DNA of 64,000 nucleotides from an uncultured Anaeroplasmataceae bacterium (GCA_934229535.1 CAKQDS010000001.1:62001-126000); one strand, 5' to 3'; positions 7,990 to 18,613 are shown, counted from the first letter of the stretch. Program-made: numbers and translations. The notes: generated by a model from the letters alone, not told the origin.

Positions 7990-8025
7990 AATGTATAACT
8001 GACAAAATAATTTTTTGATTAAATA

Positions 8026-8049
8026 ATGGACTTTCGGGTTCATTTTTTT
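8026..8049 (+). terminator. Terminator after the GNAT gene
   Basis: ATGGAC and GTTCAT pair with one wobble around TTTCGG, followed by a T run. The stem is nearly the same as in the 6076 and 6331 hairpins. Confidence 0.7.
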
Positions 8050-8163
8050 CTTTTGTGAAATCAAACTGAAATATTTTTTTATTTGGGATTTTTGATTGAA
8101 AATAAAAAATAGATATGTTAGTATAATTTAGAAGAAGAAGGAAAAAGAGGGAAAAGTATTAAT

Positions 8164-11100
8164 ATGAAGAAAAAATTATTAATTTCATTGTTAGCGCTTT
8201 CAGGAGTAGCAGCTTTAGCAAGCTGTGGTGAAAATGATAAGCCTAACAGAACAACAAGTAGTGGAAGTGTTGAATCTTTAGAGTCATCAAAGAGTACTCC
8301 TAGTAAGACTAGTGAGGGTGTAACTAGTAAACCAAGTGAGAGTAGTTCTAGTTCAAGTAGCACAACTACTGTGCAACCAAGTAGTTCAAGTTCAAGTAGT
8401 ACAACTGCTCCAAATCCAAGCAGCTCTAGTAGTACGACTACAACTCCTAGTGAGTCTTCAAGCTCTAGTTCTAGTGTTGAAGCAAAGGCTAAAGTTACGT
8501 TTGATGTTGATGGAGAAAAAAATGAGGTTTTAGTAGAAAAAGGTTATGTAGTTAGTAAGCCTGATGATCCAACTAAGGATGGTTATGTTTTTGTTGGTTG
8601 GTTTAATGGTGATGTAGAATTTGATTTTAGTGCACCTATTCTTACTGATGAGGTCAATCTTGTTGCTAAATTTAGAGAATTAACTAATAGAGAATTATTC
8701 TATAAGGCTGGCGAGGTTTTGTATTATTCTGAATTTGATGAGGATTCTGATGTTACCTATTCAACAAATGGTGGAGCTGGTTTAACTGGTTATGCTCAGG
8801 ATGGTAACACTAAAGAAAACAAACCATTTGGTGAAGCAAATGTTGTTAATATCGCAAATGGAAGATTAAATTTAGTTGATACAGATGTGGTAGTTACAAC
8901 ATATGCTAGTATTGATGTTACTGATGTTTATTTTGATAAGGTTACATTTGTATGTGATTTAATACCTGGTAAGGTAGCAGGTAAATGGAGTATGGTAACA
9001 TTTGTTGATGCAAATGGAAGTGAATTTGCATCAATAAGAACTACATCTGATAAGAAACTTGGTATTAGAGTTGCTGGTGTAGAGCCTACAACTGGTGTAA
9101 TTTATACTGAAAATCAAAGTATGAAAGTTGTAGTTGTTATTGATTTATGTGAAGGTACTATAGCTGCAACTATTGATGGTAATGCAATTGCAAGCGATGC
9201 AAAAATTAATGTTGATAATTTTAGTGGTGTTAAATTTGGTACTGCTAAGGATGCAAGAAATTTAAGTCTTGATAATGTTGGTATTAAAAAGGAAACTTGC
9301 TCTTTAGATGCTGCTAAAGCTAAAGTTAAAGCTTTGGTAGATGATATTTATACAAAATATGATTTTACTGCTTATCAAACTAATCAAGAAAATATAACTA
9401 ATGCATATAATCAAGCTAAGGATAGCATTGATAATGCAAATAGTGTTTTAGAGGTTAGAAATGCCTTAGAGACATTTAAAGAAGCATTAAAGGAATATCC
9501 TTCAGATGCAGAAATAGCTCTTAACCAAGCTAAGGCAAATGCTATTGCTGAAATTAGTAACTATTTAGATGAAAATAATTATACATATAGTACAGATAAA
9601 ATTGCTAATATTATTTCTAAGAGTACAGACGAAATAAATAATGCTACAACTGTTGAGGCTATTAATGAGCTTGTTACTAATATTAAGGCTGATTTAGATT
9701 TAATTCCTAATGATACAGCTTATCTAGAAAATGTTAGAACTTCTTTTAAGACTGAGCTTGATAATATAGCTAAGAATTATTTAGAAACAGAAGGCTTTGC
9801 TCAAAAGATTGAAGAATATAAAAATATTCTAGATACTAAAACAACTGAAAATGAAATAATTGAAGCATACAATAGCTTTAAATTAGAAATTGCTGAAATT
9901 CCTACTGATGAAGAGCGTGCTCAAAGTAGACGCAAGGAAGCAATTTATGAACTTATCGGTAATGTTGAAGATGAGTTTAGTGAGGGGTTATTAGTTAGTG
10001 GTAGTGGCTCTTATCGTGTTGATGATATTCTTGCTTTAAAGGATACAAATAATGATGTTTATCAATTAATTATTAGTATTTTAAGTGATGCTAAGGGAAG
10101 ACTTGATGAAGCTTTAAAAACAAGTGATGTTAATGATGTTTTAGCTCAAATTAAAGAAGAAATTGATAATGCAATTGCTTCTACAAGCAAAACTATTGAA
10201 GAGGTTAGAGCTGAAGCATTAACTCAAATTAAAGATTATGCTACTGAAAAGCTAGGAAAAGAAACATTTAAGGATTTTGCTAAATTAAGTGAGGCTATTG
10301 CTGCATCAGATAATGTAGCAGTTATTAATCAAATTGTTATTGATGGTAAAGAAGTAGTTGATGTTTGGGAATATATTTCTACTAAGGGTGTAGAGGTTGA
10401 AGAAGCATTTAATATTCATGAGGATGCAGATTATAAGGCATTTGCTTCTGCAATTGCTAAAGGATTCTATGAAGAAGAATTTGCGATTTTAGTTGATGAA
10501 GAAGGAAGATATGCTTATAATGTTGATGAAACTACAGCAAACATTGATAATATTGCAAATCTTTATAAAGTAACTAAACTTGCAGCAGTAAATGAGATTA
10601 TTGCTAGAATTAATGGATATTTTGAAAAGTACTTTAATACTGAAAATGAAACAGTTGCTACATGTGTTGCAAATTTAACAACATTGAAAGGAAATCTTTC
10701 AACATCTGATTATGTTGCTTCATTTAATGCGGCAAAGGATGAAAATGCTATTAATGTGGCAACAACTGCTCTAATTCTTGATGCTGAAAATATTATGAGT
10801 GTGGCAAATAATCTTGAATTTATATTCAATACATATATAACAACTAGTATTACATACAGCACTAAAGTAAAATATGGTGAAAAGGTTGATTTAGAAGCTA
10901 TTAAGAATTATTATTTATCTCAAAATATTTTAGTTGATAGCCTATATTATGATGAGGATTATACTGAGGCATATGATTTGAACACAATTTATTATAATGA
11001 TGTTGCTTCAGATTTCGCGTTATATGCTAAATGCAATGATATAAATGTGGAAAGAAGTAGTGCAAACTATGGATTTGTAAGTCCTACTGACAAACCAGAA

Positions 11101-11751
11101 AGTGATGATGTTTTTACTTATACTTGGTCTACTAAGTCAAAAATTGAAAGTAAATCATATACTGATACTAGTGATGAAACAAAAATTACTAAGGGATTTA
11201 AAACTGGCGGAAAATCTCAAGCAGATAACAATATTAAGGTTACACTTACTACTAAAGCAACTATAAGAATGATTTTCTATTCTGGTGGAAGTGATTCAAG
11301 AAGTGTATTCATTGGAAAAACTATTTCAGCTGTATTAGATACATCTATTGCCTCAGCAGCATCAAGTGGAGGTAAAGATTTCCAAGTTTTAGAGGTTGAA
11401 CTTGAGGCTGGCGAGTATTATATTAATTATACTAATAATGTTGGTATTTTAAGACTTCAGGCAATTTGTACAGTTGAGAAGATGACAATTTATAATTCAT
11501 TAGACGTAGTTGATGTTAAAACAACATATGCTAGTGGTGAAGAAATTGATTTAACTGGTTTAAAAATTAGTAAAACTGTTGATGGTACTACATCTGTAGT
11601 TGAATTAACTGAAACAGAAATGACAAATGTAACATATAAGATAACTAATGAGGCTGGTGATGAAGTAACAGAACTTACTACTGGTAGATATAAGGTTAGT
11701 GTTAAATTCTTGAATACTACAACAGTAGAATTCTGGATTACGGTTGAATAA
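8164..11751 (+). CDS. Very large surface lipoprotein with InlB-type repeat and helical bundles
   Basis: Residues 1-21 are a lipoprotein signal ending in the lipobox ALASC, so the mature protein is lipid-anchored outside. Residues 25-105 are a Ser/Thr/Pro linker that would span the wall. About 109-170 is an InlB B-repeat/Listeria-Bacteroides repeat unit (GYVFVGWFNG). About 180-376 is a beta-rich, LamG-like domain. About 380-930 is a run of predicted helical, FIVAR-like bundles with the repeating pattern of AKA, YT and EALK-type helices. The last 200 residues are beta-rich, ending in an Ig-like domain. No catalytic motif is seen. It precedes a pectate lyase with the same architecture and probably binds polysaccharide or helps hold substrate. 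Confidence 0.85.
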   Translation: MKKKLLISLLALSGVAALASCGENDKPNRTTSSGSVESLESSKSTPSKTSEGVTSKPSESSSSSSSTTTVQPSSSSSSSTTAPNPSSSSSTTTTPSESSSSSSSVEAKAKVTFDVDGEKNEVLVEKGYVVSKPDDPTKDGYVFVGWFNGDVEFDFSAPILTDEVNLVAKFRELTNRELFYKAGEVLYYSEFDEDSDVTYSTNGGAGLTGYAQDGNTKENKPFGEANVVNIANGRLNLVDTDVVVTTYASIDVTDVYFDKVTFVCDLIPGKVAGKWSMVTFVDANGSEFASIRTTSDKKLGIRVAGVEPTTGVIYTENQSMKVVVVIDLCEGTIAATIDGNAIASDAKINVDNFSGVKFGTAKDARNLSLDNVGIKKETCSLDAAKAKVKALVDDIYTKYDFTAYQTNQENITNAYNQAKDSIDNANSVLEVRNALETFKEALKEYPSDAEIALNQAKANAIAEISNYLDENNYTYSTDKIANIISKSTDEINNATTVEAINELVTNIKADLDLIPNDTAYLENVRTSFKTELDNIAKNYLETEGFAQKIEEYKNILDTKTTENEIIEAYNSFKLEIAEIPTDEERAQSRRKEAIYELIGNVEDEFSEGLLVSGSGSYRVDDILALKDTNNDVYQLIISILSDAKGRLDEALKTSDVNDVLAQIKEEIDNAIASTSKTIEEVRAEALTQIKDYATEKLGKETFKDFAKLSEAIAASDNVAVINQIVIDGKEVVDVWEYISTKGVEVEEAFNIHEDADYKAFASAIAKGFYEEEFAILVDEEGRYAYNVDETTANIDNIANLYKVTKLAAVNEIIARINGYFEKYFNTENETVATCVANLTTLKGNLSTSDYVASFNAAKDENAINVATTALILDAENIMSVANNLEFIFNTYITTSITYSTKVKYGEKVDLEAIKNYYLSQNILVDSLYYDEDYTEAYDLNTIYYNDVASDFALYAKCNDINVERSSANYGFVSPTDKPESDDVFTYTWSTKSKIESKSYTDTSDETKITKGFKTGGKSQADNNIKVTLTTKATIRMIFYSGGSDSRSVFIGKTISAVLDTSIASAASSGGKDFQVLEVELEAGEYYINYTNNVGILRLQAICTVEKMTIYNSLDVVDVKTTYASGEEIDLTGLKISKTVDGTTSVVELTETEMTNVTYKITNEAGDEVTELTTGRYKVSVKFLNTTTVEFWITVE

Positions 11752-11760
11752 TTAAATTAT

Positions 11761-11793
11761 GTTTATGAAACAATCATTTGGTTGCTTCATAAC
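11761..11793 (+). terminator. Hairpin between the two lipoprotein genes
   Basis: TTATGAA and TTCATAA pair, with CAA-TTG extending the stem after one mismatch, but only a short T run follows. It is either a weak terminator or an RNA-stability hairpin, so the second gene may be partly read through. Confidence 0.45.
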
Positions 11794-11828
11794 TTGCTTT
11801 TAAGAAAAAAAGAAGAGGTATTAAATAA

Positions 11829-14800
11829 ATGAAAGTAAAAAATAAAATTGTAGGGGCTATATTAATTTTAAATAGTGCTTTAGCTTTGGCATCATGTGGT
11901 GAGAAACCAAAACCATCTGATAGTATCGGGTCAAGTGGTAAGGTAATAGAAAGCACAAAGCCAAGTGAAAGTTCAGCAACTAAGCCAAGTGAGAGTTCTA
12001 CTACAAAGCCTAGCGAAAGCTCTACTATAAAGCCAAGTGACAGTTCAAGTAGTAAGCCAAGTGAGAGTGATCCTTTATTAAGCGTTAAAACAAGTGCTAT
12101 AAATGAGGTTAAAGCTTATGCTGATGAGGCTTGGGCTAGTATTTATAATAATGACACAAGAAAAGAAATAACTAATATTAGTGATAAAGCTTCAGATGCT
12201 ATAAATGCTGCAACTACAGAGGATGCAATTACAAAGATTGTTAGTGATGCTAAGGCTGATATGAATGATAAGGTTAATATTTTAAAGGAAACATTATTTA
12301 AGGTTAAGTTTTCTGGTGAGTCTGAGGTTAGTGTTAAATATGCAAACAAGGTGACAGAAATTACTCCTGCTCCTCGTAGCGGCTATGAATTTGTTGGTTG
12401 GTATCAAAATGCTAGCCTTACTACTAAATTTGATTTTAATAATCTAATATATGATAATATTATTTTATATGCTAAGTGGATTAAAGAAGGTGCTGGTAGT
12501 GATGCTCCTTTAAATGCTTCTGGTAGCGTAAGTAAAGAGGGTAGTGTTGCGGTTAGAGAGGTTAGTGGTAATAGTGAATCTGCCTACATTAAATTCCTTA
12601 AAACATCTGGTGAAGAATATAATATTTATTTAAAGGGCAAAAATGATGTTGACTACCGTTTACTTGATGAATCAATGGTATATCAAAGAAGCGTTGATTC
12701 ATCTACAATACGTGCTGATATTTTAGGTATCAGTGCTGGTAATTATAGTGTTATGATTGCTCCTAAATCTAGTGATACTAATCCAACAATATGTGATATT
12801 GCCGTAATTGCTTACGATAGAAGTGGTTATGCGCACTTTAATTATACTAGTGGCGTTGGTGCATATAATGATGATGGTACCTTGAAGGATAATGCTATTG
12901 TTTTATATGTTACTGATGAAAATAAGAATAGTATTGAATTAAGCTATAAAGGAACTACTGTAAAGGGTATTGGTAATATTTTGAATTCTGTTGGTGCTGA
13001 TGTTGGTGGTGGCAAATGTGCAAATGGTGGTACTGCTAATAGTAATGCAGGAATTATCAAAAAGCTAGGTGAGGATAATATTCCTCTAGTTGTTCGTTTT
13101 GTAGGATGTGTTTCTGATAGTGGCTTAAAGAAAAAGGGCGTATTTGATGCCTCAAGTACACCGCAAATTGAAGGATTAACAATTTACAATTCTACTGGTA
13201 ATGGTGGTACTGCTGGTGATAATGGTCATATGGCTCGTATTAAGTCTGGTAAGGATATAACTCTTGAAGGTGTTGGTAGTGATGCCATTATTGATGGCTG
13301 GGGCTTCCATTTTATGGCTGAAAGCTCAAGTCCAAAGCTTGGAAAAAGCTTTGAGCTTCGTAATGTTACCTTCATAAATACTCCAGAGGATGCAGTTGGT
13401 ATGGAGGGCGTTCAGGTATCGGCTAATGCTTCTAGTGAATTATCTGCTAGTGTTGAAAGATGCTGGATTCATAATAATGAATTTTATGGCCCATCAATTA
13501 GTAATGCAGCTGAGGGGGATAAGAGCGAAGGCGATGGGTCTTGTGACTTTAAGCGTGGTCAATATTTAACTGTTAGCTATAATTATTTTGAAGGCTGTCA
13601 TAAAACTAATCTTGTTGGTTCATCTGATGCTTCATTACAATATAATTTAACTTACCATCATAATTATTGGAATCTATGTAAGGCAAGAGGCCCATTAGCA
13701 AGAAGAGCTAATATTCATATGTATAACAACGTTTTTGAGGGTCAAACTGATTATGCTGTTAATACAAGAGCAGAATCTTATATTTTTACTGAGTATAATT
13801 TATTCTATACCTGTAAAAATCCATTTAGAGTTGATGGTGGAGCAATTAAGAGCTATAATGATTCAGTTTCTAGTGCCTTATATCAAAAAGGTGGCCAAAC
13901 TGTAGTTGAAAATAAGGATCAAATTGTAGCAAATAACTGTAAGTTTATAGCTAAAAATATTGATTATAGTAAATTTGATACTGATTCAACATTATCATAT
14001 ATTCCATCTGGAGATTATGAGCTTCAAACAAATGTTACTGAAGCAAGAATGGTTATTAAGGCTTATGGTGGTGTAAGAAAGGATAATCCTGTTGCAGTTA
14101 AGAATGTAACAATGAATGATTTATCTTATTTACCAAATAATGTTACTCCTAATAAAATTACTGATGTGCCAACAACTCTTACTCCTGGTAAAATAAGTAA
14201 AACTGTTTATGCATTTACACTTACAAATTCTGCGAAGGTTACTATTAGCTATGCAAGTGATGATTTTACTACTACAGGTGTTCTTGTTAACGAAGCAGGT
14301 GAATGCTTATTAACTGCTAGTGGAAGTGTAACATTAGAGCCTGGTACTTATATGATTCAACCAGTTAATTTCCAACCTGGTGATAGTGCTAAGATGACTA
14401 ATGCTACATTTAAAGAAATTGCTATTAATTCTATTAGTTTTGAAAAATATGATTCTGATCAATATAACCAAAAGCTTTTAGCTAAATTTAATGAAGCTAT
14501 GGATAAGGTTTTAGAGGGCGGAATCTTCTATAATGATAAAGCAAAGGGATTAATTTTGGATGCTATGAACGCATATAATGCCTTAACTGATGAATTAAAG
14601 TTAAGCGTAGAGGAGCAATATCAAAAGCTTTTAACAGCAAGAAATCAATATATTGAAAATGGTATTGGTTATGTTAGAAATTTAATTATTGCGATTGGCA
14701 CTGTTAATGAAGATAGTGGAACAAAGATTGCTTTAGCTAGAAGTGAATATAATAAGCTAATGGAATTTGATTCAAGTATTGTTGTTGATAATTATGCTAG

Positions 14801-15749
14801 ATTAGTTGAATCTGAAGATGAATTTGCTACCTATGCTGTAACATCATGTATTAATAAAATTAAGGCAATAGGTATTGTTAGCTTAGATAGTAAGGAAGCA
14901 ATTGATTTAGCCTTAAATGAATATAATGCTCTATCTAGTGATGATAAAGCTAAGGTTACAAATTATGCTGATTTAGAGGCTGCTATAAAGGAATATAACA
15001 TTTTAAAGAATGTAAATGATTTTATGACTATTTTAAATAGTGAAGCAAGTGATGAGGAAAAGATTCAAAACTATAATGCATTAACAAATGAGGAAAAGAC
15101 TAGACTTGATAATGAAACTCTTACCTCAATTTCTAATCTGAAGGTTAATTATACAATTTCCTTAATTGCTGATATTGGTGAAGTAAATCCAAACTCAAGT
15201 GCTAAGATTTCTAAAGCTAGAAATGCTTATGATAAATTAACAGATGAGGAAAAGGCTAAGGTTTTAAATTATGATGTTCTTGTTAAGGCTGAAAATGATT
15301 ATAATGATGTTGCTGTTGAACATGAAATAGTAAGCTTTGGTGGTAGTGGTGAAGTATTTAGTGAAGAAAAATTTACTTTAACTAATGCAAACTCTGGTAC
15401 TACATCAGGAGCAAGCCAAGTACATAGTGGTAATCCAGTTATTTTAGTTTCTAAGTTTAAAATTAGTGGTTTATCAAAAATTATTGTTAATGCTGCATTT
15501 AGTGATAAGGGTTCTTCAGATGTTGAGGTTTTCTATTCTCTTGATGGAACTAATTATGTATCACTTGGAAGTAAGAAAGCATCAAAGAATAATGCTGCAA
15601 CTGAGTTAGAATTTGCCCCAGCAAGCTATATTGAGGGTGAGGTTTATATTAAGATTGTAGCCTCATGTTCAAAGGGAAGTGGCAGTGCTAAGGTAATTAC
15701 AATAAACAGTGTTAAGATTTATGGCTATGGTTCAATGAAAAATGAATAA
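11829..15749 (+). CDS. Surface lipoprotein pectate lyase (PL1-like)
   Basis: Signal peptide with lipobox ALASC, then a TKPSESS-type repetitive linker to about residue 82, a short helical bundle, and an InlB-type repeat at about 156-218 (GYEFVGWYQN). Residues 337-664 are a right-handed beta-helix pectate lyase: the Ca-binding Asp region SCDFKRGQYLTVSYNYF near 571, HKTNLVGSSD, TYHHNYWNLCKARGPLARR near 605-623 with the RxPxxR-type catalytic Arg, and IHMYNNVFE. It should cleave polygalacturonate by beta-elimination at the cell surface. The C-terminus holds two or three FIVAR-like helical repeats (IGEVNPNSSAKISKAR and similar) and a last beta-sandwich, CBM-like domain. At 1306 residues it is far longer than a simple pectate lyase. 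Confidence 0.9.
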   Translation: MKVKNKIVGAILILNSALALASCGEKPKPSDSIGSSGKVIESTKPSESSATKPSESSTTKPSESSTIKPSDSSSSKPSESDPLLSVKTSAINEVKAYADEAWASIYNNDTRKEITNISDKASDAINAATTEDAITKIVSDAKADMNDKVNILKETLFKVKFSGESEVSVKYANKVTEITPAPRSGYEFVGWYQNASLTTKFDFNNLIYDNIILYAKWIKEGAGSDAPLNASGSVSKEGSVAVREVSGNSESAYIKFLKTSGEEYNIYLKGKNDVDYRLLDESMVYQRSVDSSTIRADILGISAGNYSVMIAPKSSDTNPTICDIAVIAYDRSGYAHFNYTSGVGAYNDDGTLKDNAIVLYVTDENKNSIELSYKGTTVKGIGNILNSVGADVGGGKCANGGTANSNAGIIKKLGEDNIPLVVRFVGCVSDSGLKKKGVFDASSTPQIEGLTIYNSTGNGGTAGDNGHMARIKSGKDITLEGVGSDAIIDGWGFHFMAESSSPKLGKSFELRNVTFINTPEDAVGMEGVQVSANASSELSASVERCWIHNNEFYGPSISNAAEGDKSEGDGSCDFKRGQYLTVSYNYFEGCHKTNLVGSSDASLQYNLTYHHNYWNLCKARGPLARRANIHMYNNVFEGQTDYAVNTRAESYIFTEYNLFYTCKNPFRVDGGAIKSYNDSVSSALYQKGGQTVVENKDQIVANNCKFIAKNIDYSKFDTDSTLSYIPSGDYELQTNVTEARMVIKAYGGVRKDNPVAVKNVTMNDLSYLPNNVTPNKITDVPTTLTPGKISKTVYAFTLTNSAKVTISYASDDFTTTGVLVNEAGECLLTASGSVTLEPGTYMIQPVNFQPGDSAKMTNATFKEIAINSISFEKYDSDQYNQKLLAKFNEAMDKVLEGGIFYNDKAKGLILDAMNAYNALTDELKLSVEEQYQKLLTARNQYIENGIGYVRNLIIAIGTVNEDSGTKIALARSEYNKLMEFDSSIVVDNYARLVESEDEFATYAVTSCINKIKAIGIVSLDSKEAIDLALNEYNALSSDDKAKVTNYADLEAAIKEYNILKNVNDFMTILNSEASDEEKIQNYNALTNEEKTRLDNETLTSISNLKVNYTISLIADIGEVNPNSSAKISKARNAYDKLTDEEKAKVLNYDVLVKAENDYNDVAVEHEIVSFGGSGEVFSEEKFTLTNANSGTTSGASQVHSGNPVILVSKFKISGLSKIIVNAAFSDKGSSDVEVFYSLDGTNYVSLGSKKASKNNAATELEFAPASYIEGEVYIKIVASCSKGSGSAKVITINSVKIYGYGSMKNE

Positions 15750-15755
15750 TTAGTA

Positions 15756-15783
15756 AGGGAAGCTTGGCTTCCCTTATTAATTT
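15756..15783 (+). terminator. Terminator after the pectate lyase gene
   Basis: AAGGGAAGC and GCTTCCCTT form a strong 9-bp stem around a tiny loop, followed by an AT-rich tail. Confidence 0.8.
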
Positions 15784-15857
15784 AATGATAAAAACAAAAC
15801 AAATCTTTCTATTTTTAGTTTATTGTAGTATAATTATATTAACGGAGGTTTATAACG

Positions 15858-17189
15858 ATGGAAAAATATATAAATTTAGATATTTCTGGTGCTAGCAAAT
15901 TTTATACAGAAGAAGAATATACTAAAGCTAGCCAAAGAATTGCTAAGGCATATCAGGTTTTACTTAGTAAAGAGGGAGCAGGAAATGATTATTTAGGTTG
16001 GTTAGATCTTCCTATGACTTATGATCATCGTGAAGTATGTAGAATTAAGCAGGCTGCAGGTACTATTCAAGAAAATTCAGATGTTTTACTTGCAATTGGT
16101 ATTGGTGGATCTTATCTTGGTGCTAGAAGTGCTATAGAAATGCTTAAACGCTATTTCAATCAAAAGGGAGTAGAGGTTATCTTTGTTGGTAATCAAATTA
16201 GTGGTACTTATGTAAGCCAATTAATAGATTATTTAAAGGATAAGGATTTTTCAATTAATGTAATTTCTAAGTCTGGAACAACAACTGAGCCAGCAATTGC
16301 TTTTAGAATTTTTAAGGAACTTTGTGAAAAGCGTTATGGTAAGGATGGAGCAAGAAAACGTATTTTTGCAACTACAGATAAGGCTAAGGGAGCATTAAAA
16401 ACACTTGCTGATACTGAAGGATATCAAACATTTGTAGTTCCTGATGATGTTGGTGGAAGATATTCAGTTTTAACTCCAGTAGGATTGCTTCCTATTGCCG
16501 CTGCTGGTGTTGATATTGATGAAATGCTTAAGGGAGCAAAGGAAGCATATTTATATTATCAAAATGCTAATATTGAGGAAAATGAAGCATTAAAATATGC
16601 TCTTATTCGTAATATTATGAATGAACAAGGAAAGAAAATTGAGCTTCTTGTTAACTACGAGCCTAAGCTTAATTATTTTTCTGAGTGGTGGAAACAATTA
16701 TTTGGTGAAACTGAAGGTAAGGATGGTAAAGGAATTTTTGTTGCCTCTGCATCATTCTCTACTGATCTTCATTCACTTGGTCAAATGATTCAGCAAGGTC
16801 AAAGAAATTTATTTGAAACAGTTTTAAATGTAGTTGAGCCTGAAGAAAATATAACAATTGAGGCAGATAAGGATAATCTTGATGGTCTTAATTTCCTTGC
16901 AGGTAAGACAATGGATTATGTTAATAAAATGGCTATGAAGGGTACAATGCTTGCTCACGTTGATGGTGGAGTTCCAAATATTAGAATTGATATTCCAAAT
17001 ATTAGTGCCTTTACATATGGTTATTTAGTTTATTTCTTTGAAATGGCTTGTGGAACAAGTGCTTATGCTCTTGGCGTAAATCCATTTAATCAGCCTGGTG
17101 TAGAAGCTTATAAGAAGAATATGTTTGCACTTCTTGGTAAACCTGGCTATGAGCAAATGAAAGAAGAACTTTTAGCTAAATTAAAATAG
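15858..17189 (+). CDS. pgi: Glucose-6-phosphate isomerase
   Basis: Interconverts glucose-6-P and fructose-6-P. The bacterial-type PGI of 443 residues shows GIGGSYLGARSAIEML, SKSGTTTEPAIAF (sugar-phosphate site), DVGGRYSVLTPVG, FSTDLHSLGQMIQQG and the C-terminal NPFNQPGVEAYK with the catalytic Lys. AACGGAGG gives the ribosome site, and a TATAAT at 15829-15834 fits as -10. Single-gene unit. Confidence 0.98.
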   Translation: MEKYINLDISGASKFYTEEEYTKASQRIAKAYQVLLSKEGAGNDYLGWLDLPMTYDHREVCRIKQAAGTIQENSDVLLAIGIGGSYLGARSAIEMLKRYFNQKGVEVIFVGNQISGTYVSQLIDYLKDKDFSINVISKSGTTTEPAIAFRIFKELCEKRYGKDGARKRIFATTDKAKGALKTLADTEGYQTFVVPDDVGGRYSVLTPVGLLPIAAAGVDIDEMLKGAKEAYLYYQNANIEENEALKYALIRNIMNEQGKKIELLVNYEPKLNYFSEWWKQLFGETEGKDGKGIFVASASFSTDLHSLGQMIQQGQRNLFETVLNVVEPEENITIEADKDNLDGLNFLAGKTMDYVNKMAMKGTMLAHVDGGVPNIRIDIPNISAFTYGYLVYFFEMACGTSAYALGVNPFNQPGVEAYKKNMFALLGKPGYEQMKEELLAKLK

Positions 17190-17196
17190 TAAATGA

Positions 17197-17227
17197 AAAG
17201 TGATAGCATTTTTGCTATCACTTTTGC
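17197..17227. terminator. Bidirectional terminator between pgi and the esterase gene
   Basis: AAAAGTGATAGCA and TGCTATCACTTTT form a 12-13 bp perfect stem with a TTT loop and A/T runs on both sides, so it can serve both convergent genes. Confidence 0.85.
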
Positions 17228-17988
17228 ATTATATTAGAATTTGAATAGATGAAGGAAAGAAAATCAATTATATGCTTTTCCCAACTTTCTTCATCATGAA
17301 CACCATTTTGATCTATTAATAATCTTGTATTATCGTTATTTAAAAATTTATATAGCTTTAGGGCACTATTTAAATAGAGGTCTTTATCAAATAAAGAATC
17401 TGATTCCTCATTTTTACCTACATAAATGAATGTTTTTAATTTTTGTCTTTTATTAATACTTAAATCATTATAGAAGGCTTTTTCGCATAAGAATGGACAA
17501 ATAGAAAATAAACCGCAGCCTTTAAATATAGTATAATTGTTTGCTATAAAGGATGCATATAATGCTCCTAATGAAGCACCAAATATATAACTATCATTTA
17601 TATTAAATACTGCATTAATAAAGGGAATAATTGTGTTGATAAAATCGCTAGTGAATGCTTTAGAAATACTTAAATTTTGATTTTTATTCCATTTGGTGTT
17701 TATTTCGAATTTATAAGGCAGATATTCATTTGTTCTTTCTATATCATCTTCATAGCTTTTTATAGCTATAGCACAAATATTAATATTTCTAGTGTCTTTA
17801 AAAAGATCCACATATTTAGTAAATCTAAGGCTTCGTTTGAATGTTGCATTTTTATCCTTAAAGGCATTTTGTCCATCTAAAATATATAAGGCATCATTTA
17901 TTTGACCTTTCTTATATTTTTTAATATATATTTCTAATGTTATAAATTTATTTAAGTTAGGACAAAAGATTTTATAGCTTTTTAACAT
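17218..17988 (-). CDS. Esterase D-like alpha/beta hydrolase
   Basis: A 256-residue putative esterase family protein (PF00756 type). Seen are ALYILDGQNAF near the N-terminus, the nucleophile elbow FGASLGALYA, an acidic region in GKNEESDS and the C-terminal His in NGVHDEESWEKHI. There is no signal peptide, so it is cytoplasmic, where such enzymes act as feruloyl/siderophore-type or general esterases. It stands alone, convergent with pgi and divergent from the flavodoxin-like gene. Confidence 0.85.
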   Translation of the reverse strand: MLKSYKIFCPNLNKFITLEIYIKKYKKGQINDALYILDGQNAFKDKNATFKRSLRFTKYVDLFKDTRNINICAIAIKSYEDDIERTNEYLPYKFEINTKWNKNQNLSISKAFTSDFINTIIPFINAVFNINDSYIFGASLGALYASFIANNYTIFKGCGLFSICPFLCEKAFYNDLSINKRQKLKTFIYVGKNEESDSLFDKDLYLNSALKLYKFLNNDNTRLLIDQNGVHDEESWEKHIIDFLSFIYSNSNIMQK

Positions 17989-18075
17989 AATATCACCAAT
18001 TAATTTTAACGTATTTTTTACCTAAAGTCTATTAAAAATAATAAAATATGATAAAATAGTGTTAGGTGGTTTTTT

Positions 18076-18600
18076 ATGATAGATGCAATCGTTTATTATT
18101 CTCGACATGGAAGCACAAAAAAATATGCAGAAGCATGTGCTGAATTGCTTAATGTTAAATGCTTTTCTTTAGATAAAGCTAAAAAAGAGCTTAAAAAAAA
18201 TAGCTCAATTATTTTCTTCTCTAGTGTTAAAGGAGCTAAGCTTAGAAAATATGGTAAGGTTGAGGGAAGATATGATATAAAGATGGTTTGTGCTGTTGGC
18301 ATTCTTCCTAAAACAATTTTAACAATTGAAAATATTAAAAATGAAAATATAATTTATAAGCCAATTATTTATTTAAGAGGTGAACTTGATTATAATAAGC
18401 TTTCTTTTTTTGAAAAACGCTATTTAATTATGTTTAGAAAGAATATAGCTAAATATTTAGAGGTATATTATGATACTGCCATAGATGAAGATGAGGCATT
18501 AAGTATTTTAAGTAAGGAAAAAAGTTCATTTTATAATGAAGATGATTTATTAGTAATTAAAAAGTATTTTGGTAATGAAAATAATGATTATGTAAGCTAG
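18076..18600 (+). CDS. Flavodoxin-domain protein
   Basis: The N-terminal FMN-phosphate loop VYYSRHGSTKKYAEA is typical of flavodoxin-fold proteins of the flavodoxin_5 or protoporphyrinogen-oxidase HemG-like kind. A second loop, IFFSSVKGAKLRKYG, fits the family only weakly, and the C-terminal half (about residues 110-174) is atypical. It may be a redox partner or a degenerate flavodoxin. The stop is followed 14 bases later by the EAL gene, so the two probably share a transcript. Confidence 0.75.
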   Translation: MIDAIVYYSRHGSTKKYAEACAELLNVKCFSLDKAKKELKKNSSIIFFSSVKGAKLRKYGKVEGRYDIKMVCAVGILPKTILTIENIKNENIIYKPIIYLRGELDYNKLSFFEKRYLIMFRKNIAKYLEVYYDTAIDEDEALSILSKEKSSFYNEDDLLVIKKYFGNENNDYVS

Positions 18601-18613
18601 GGGGGATGGTGAT

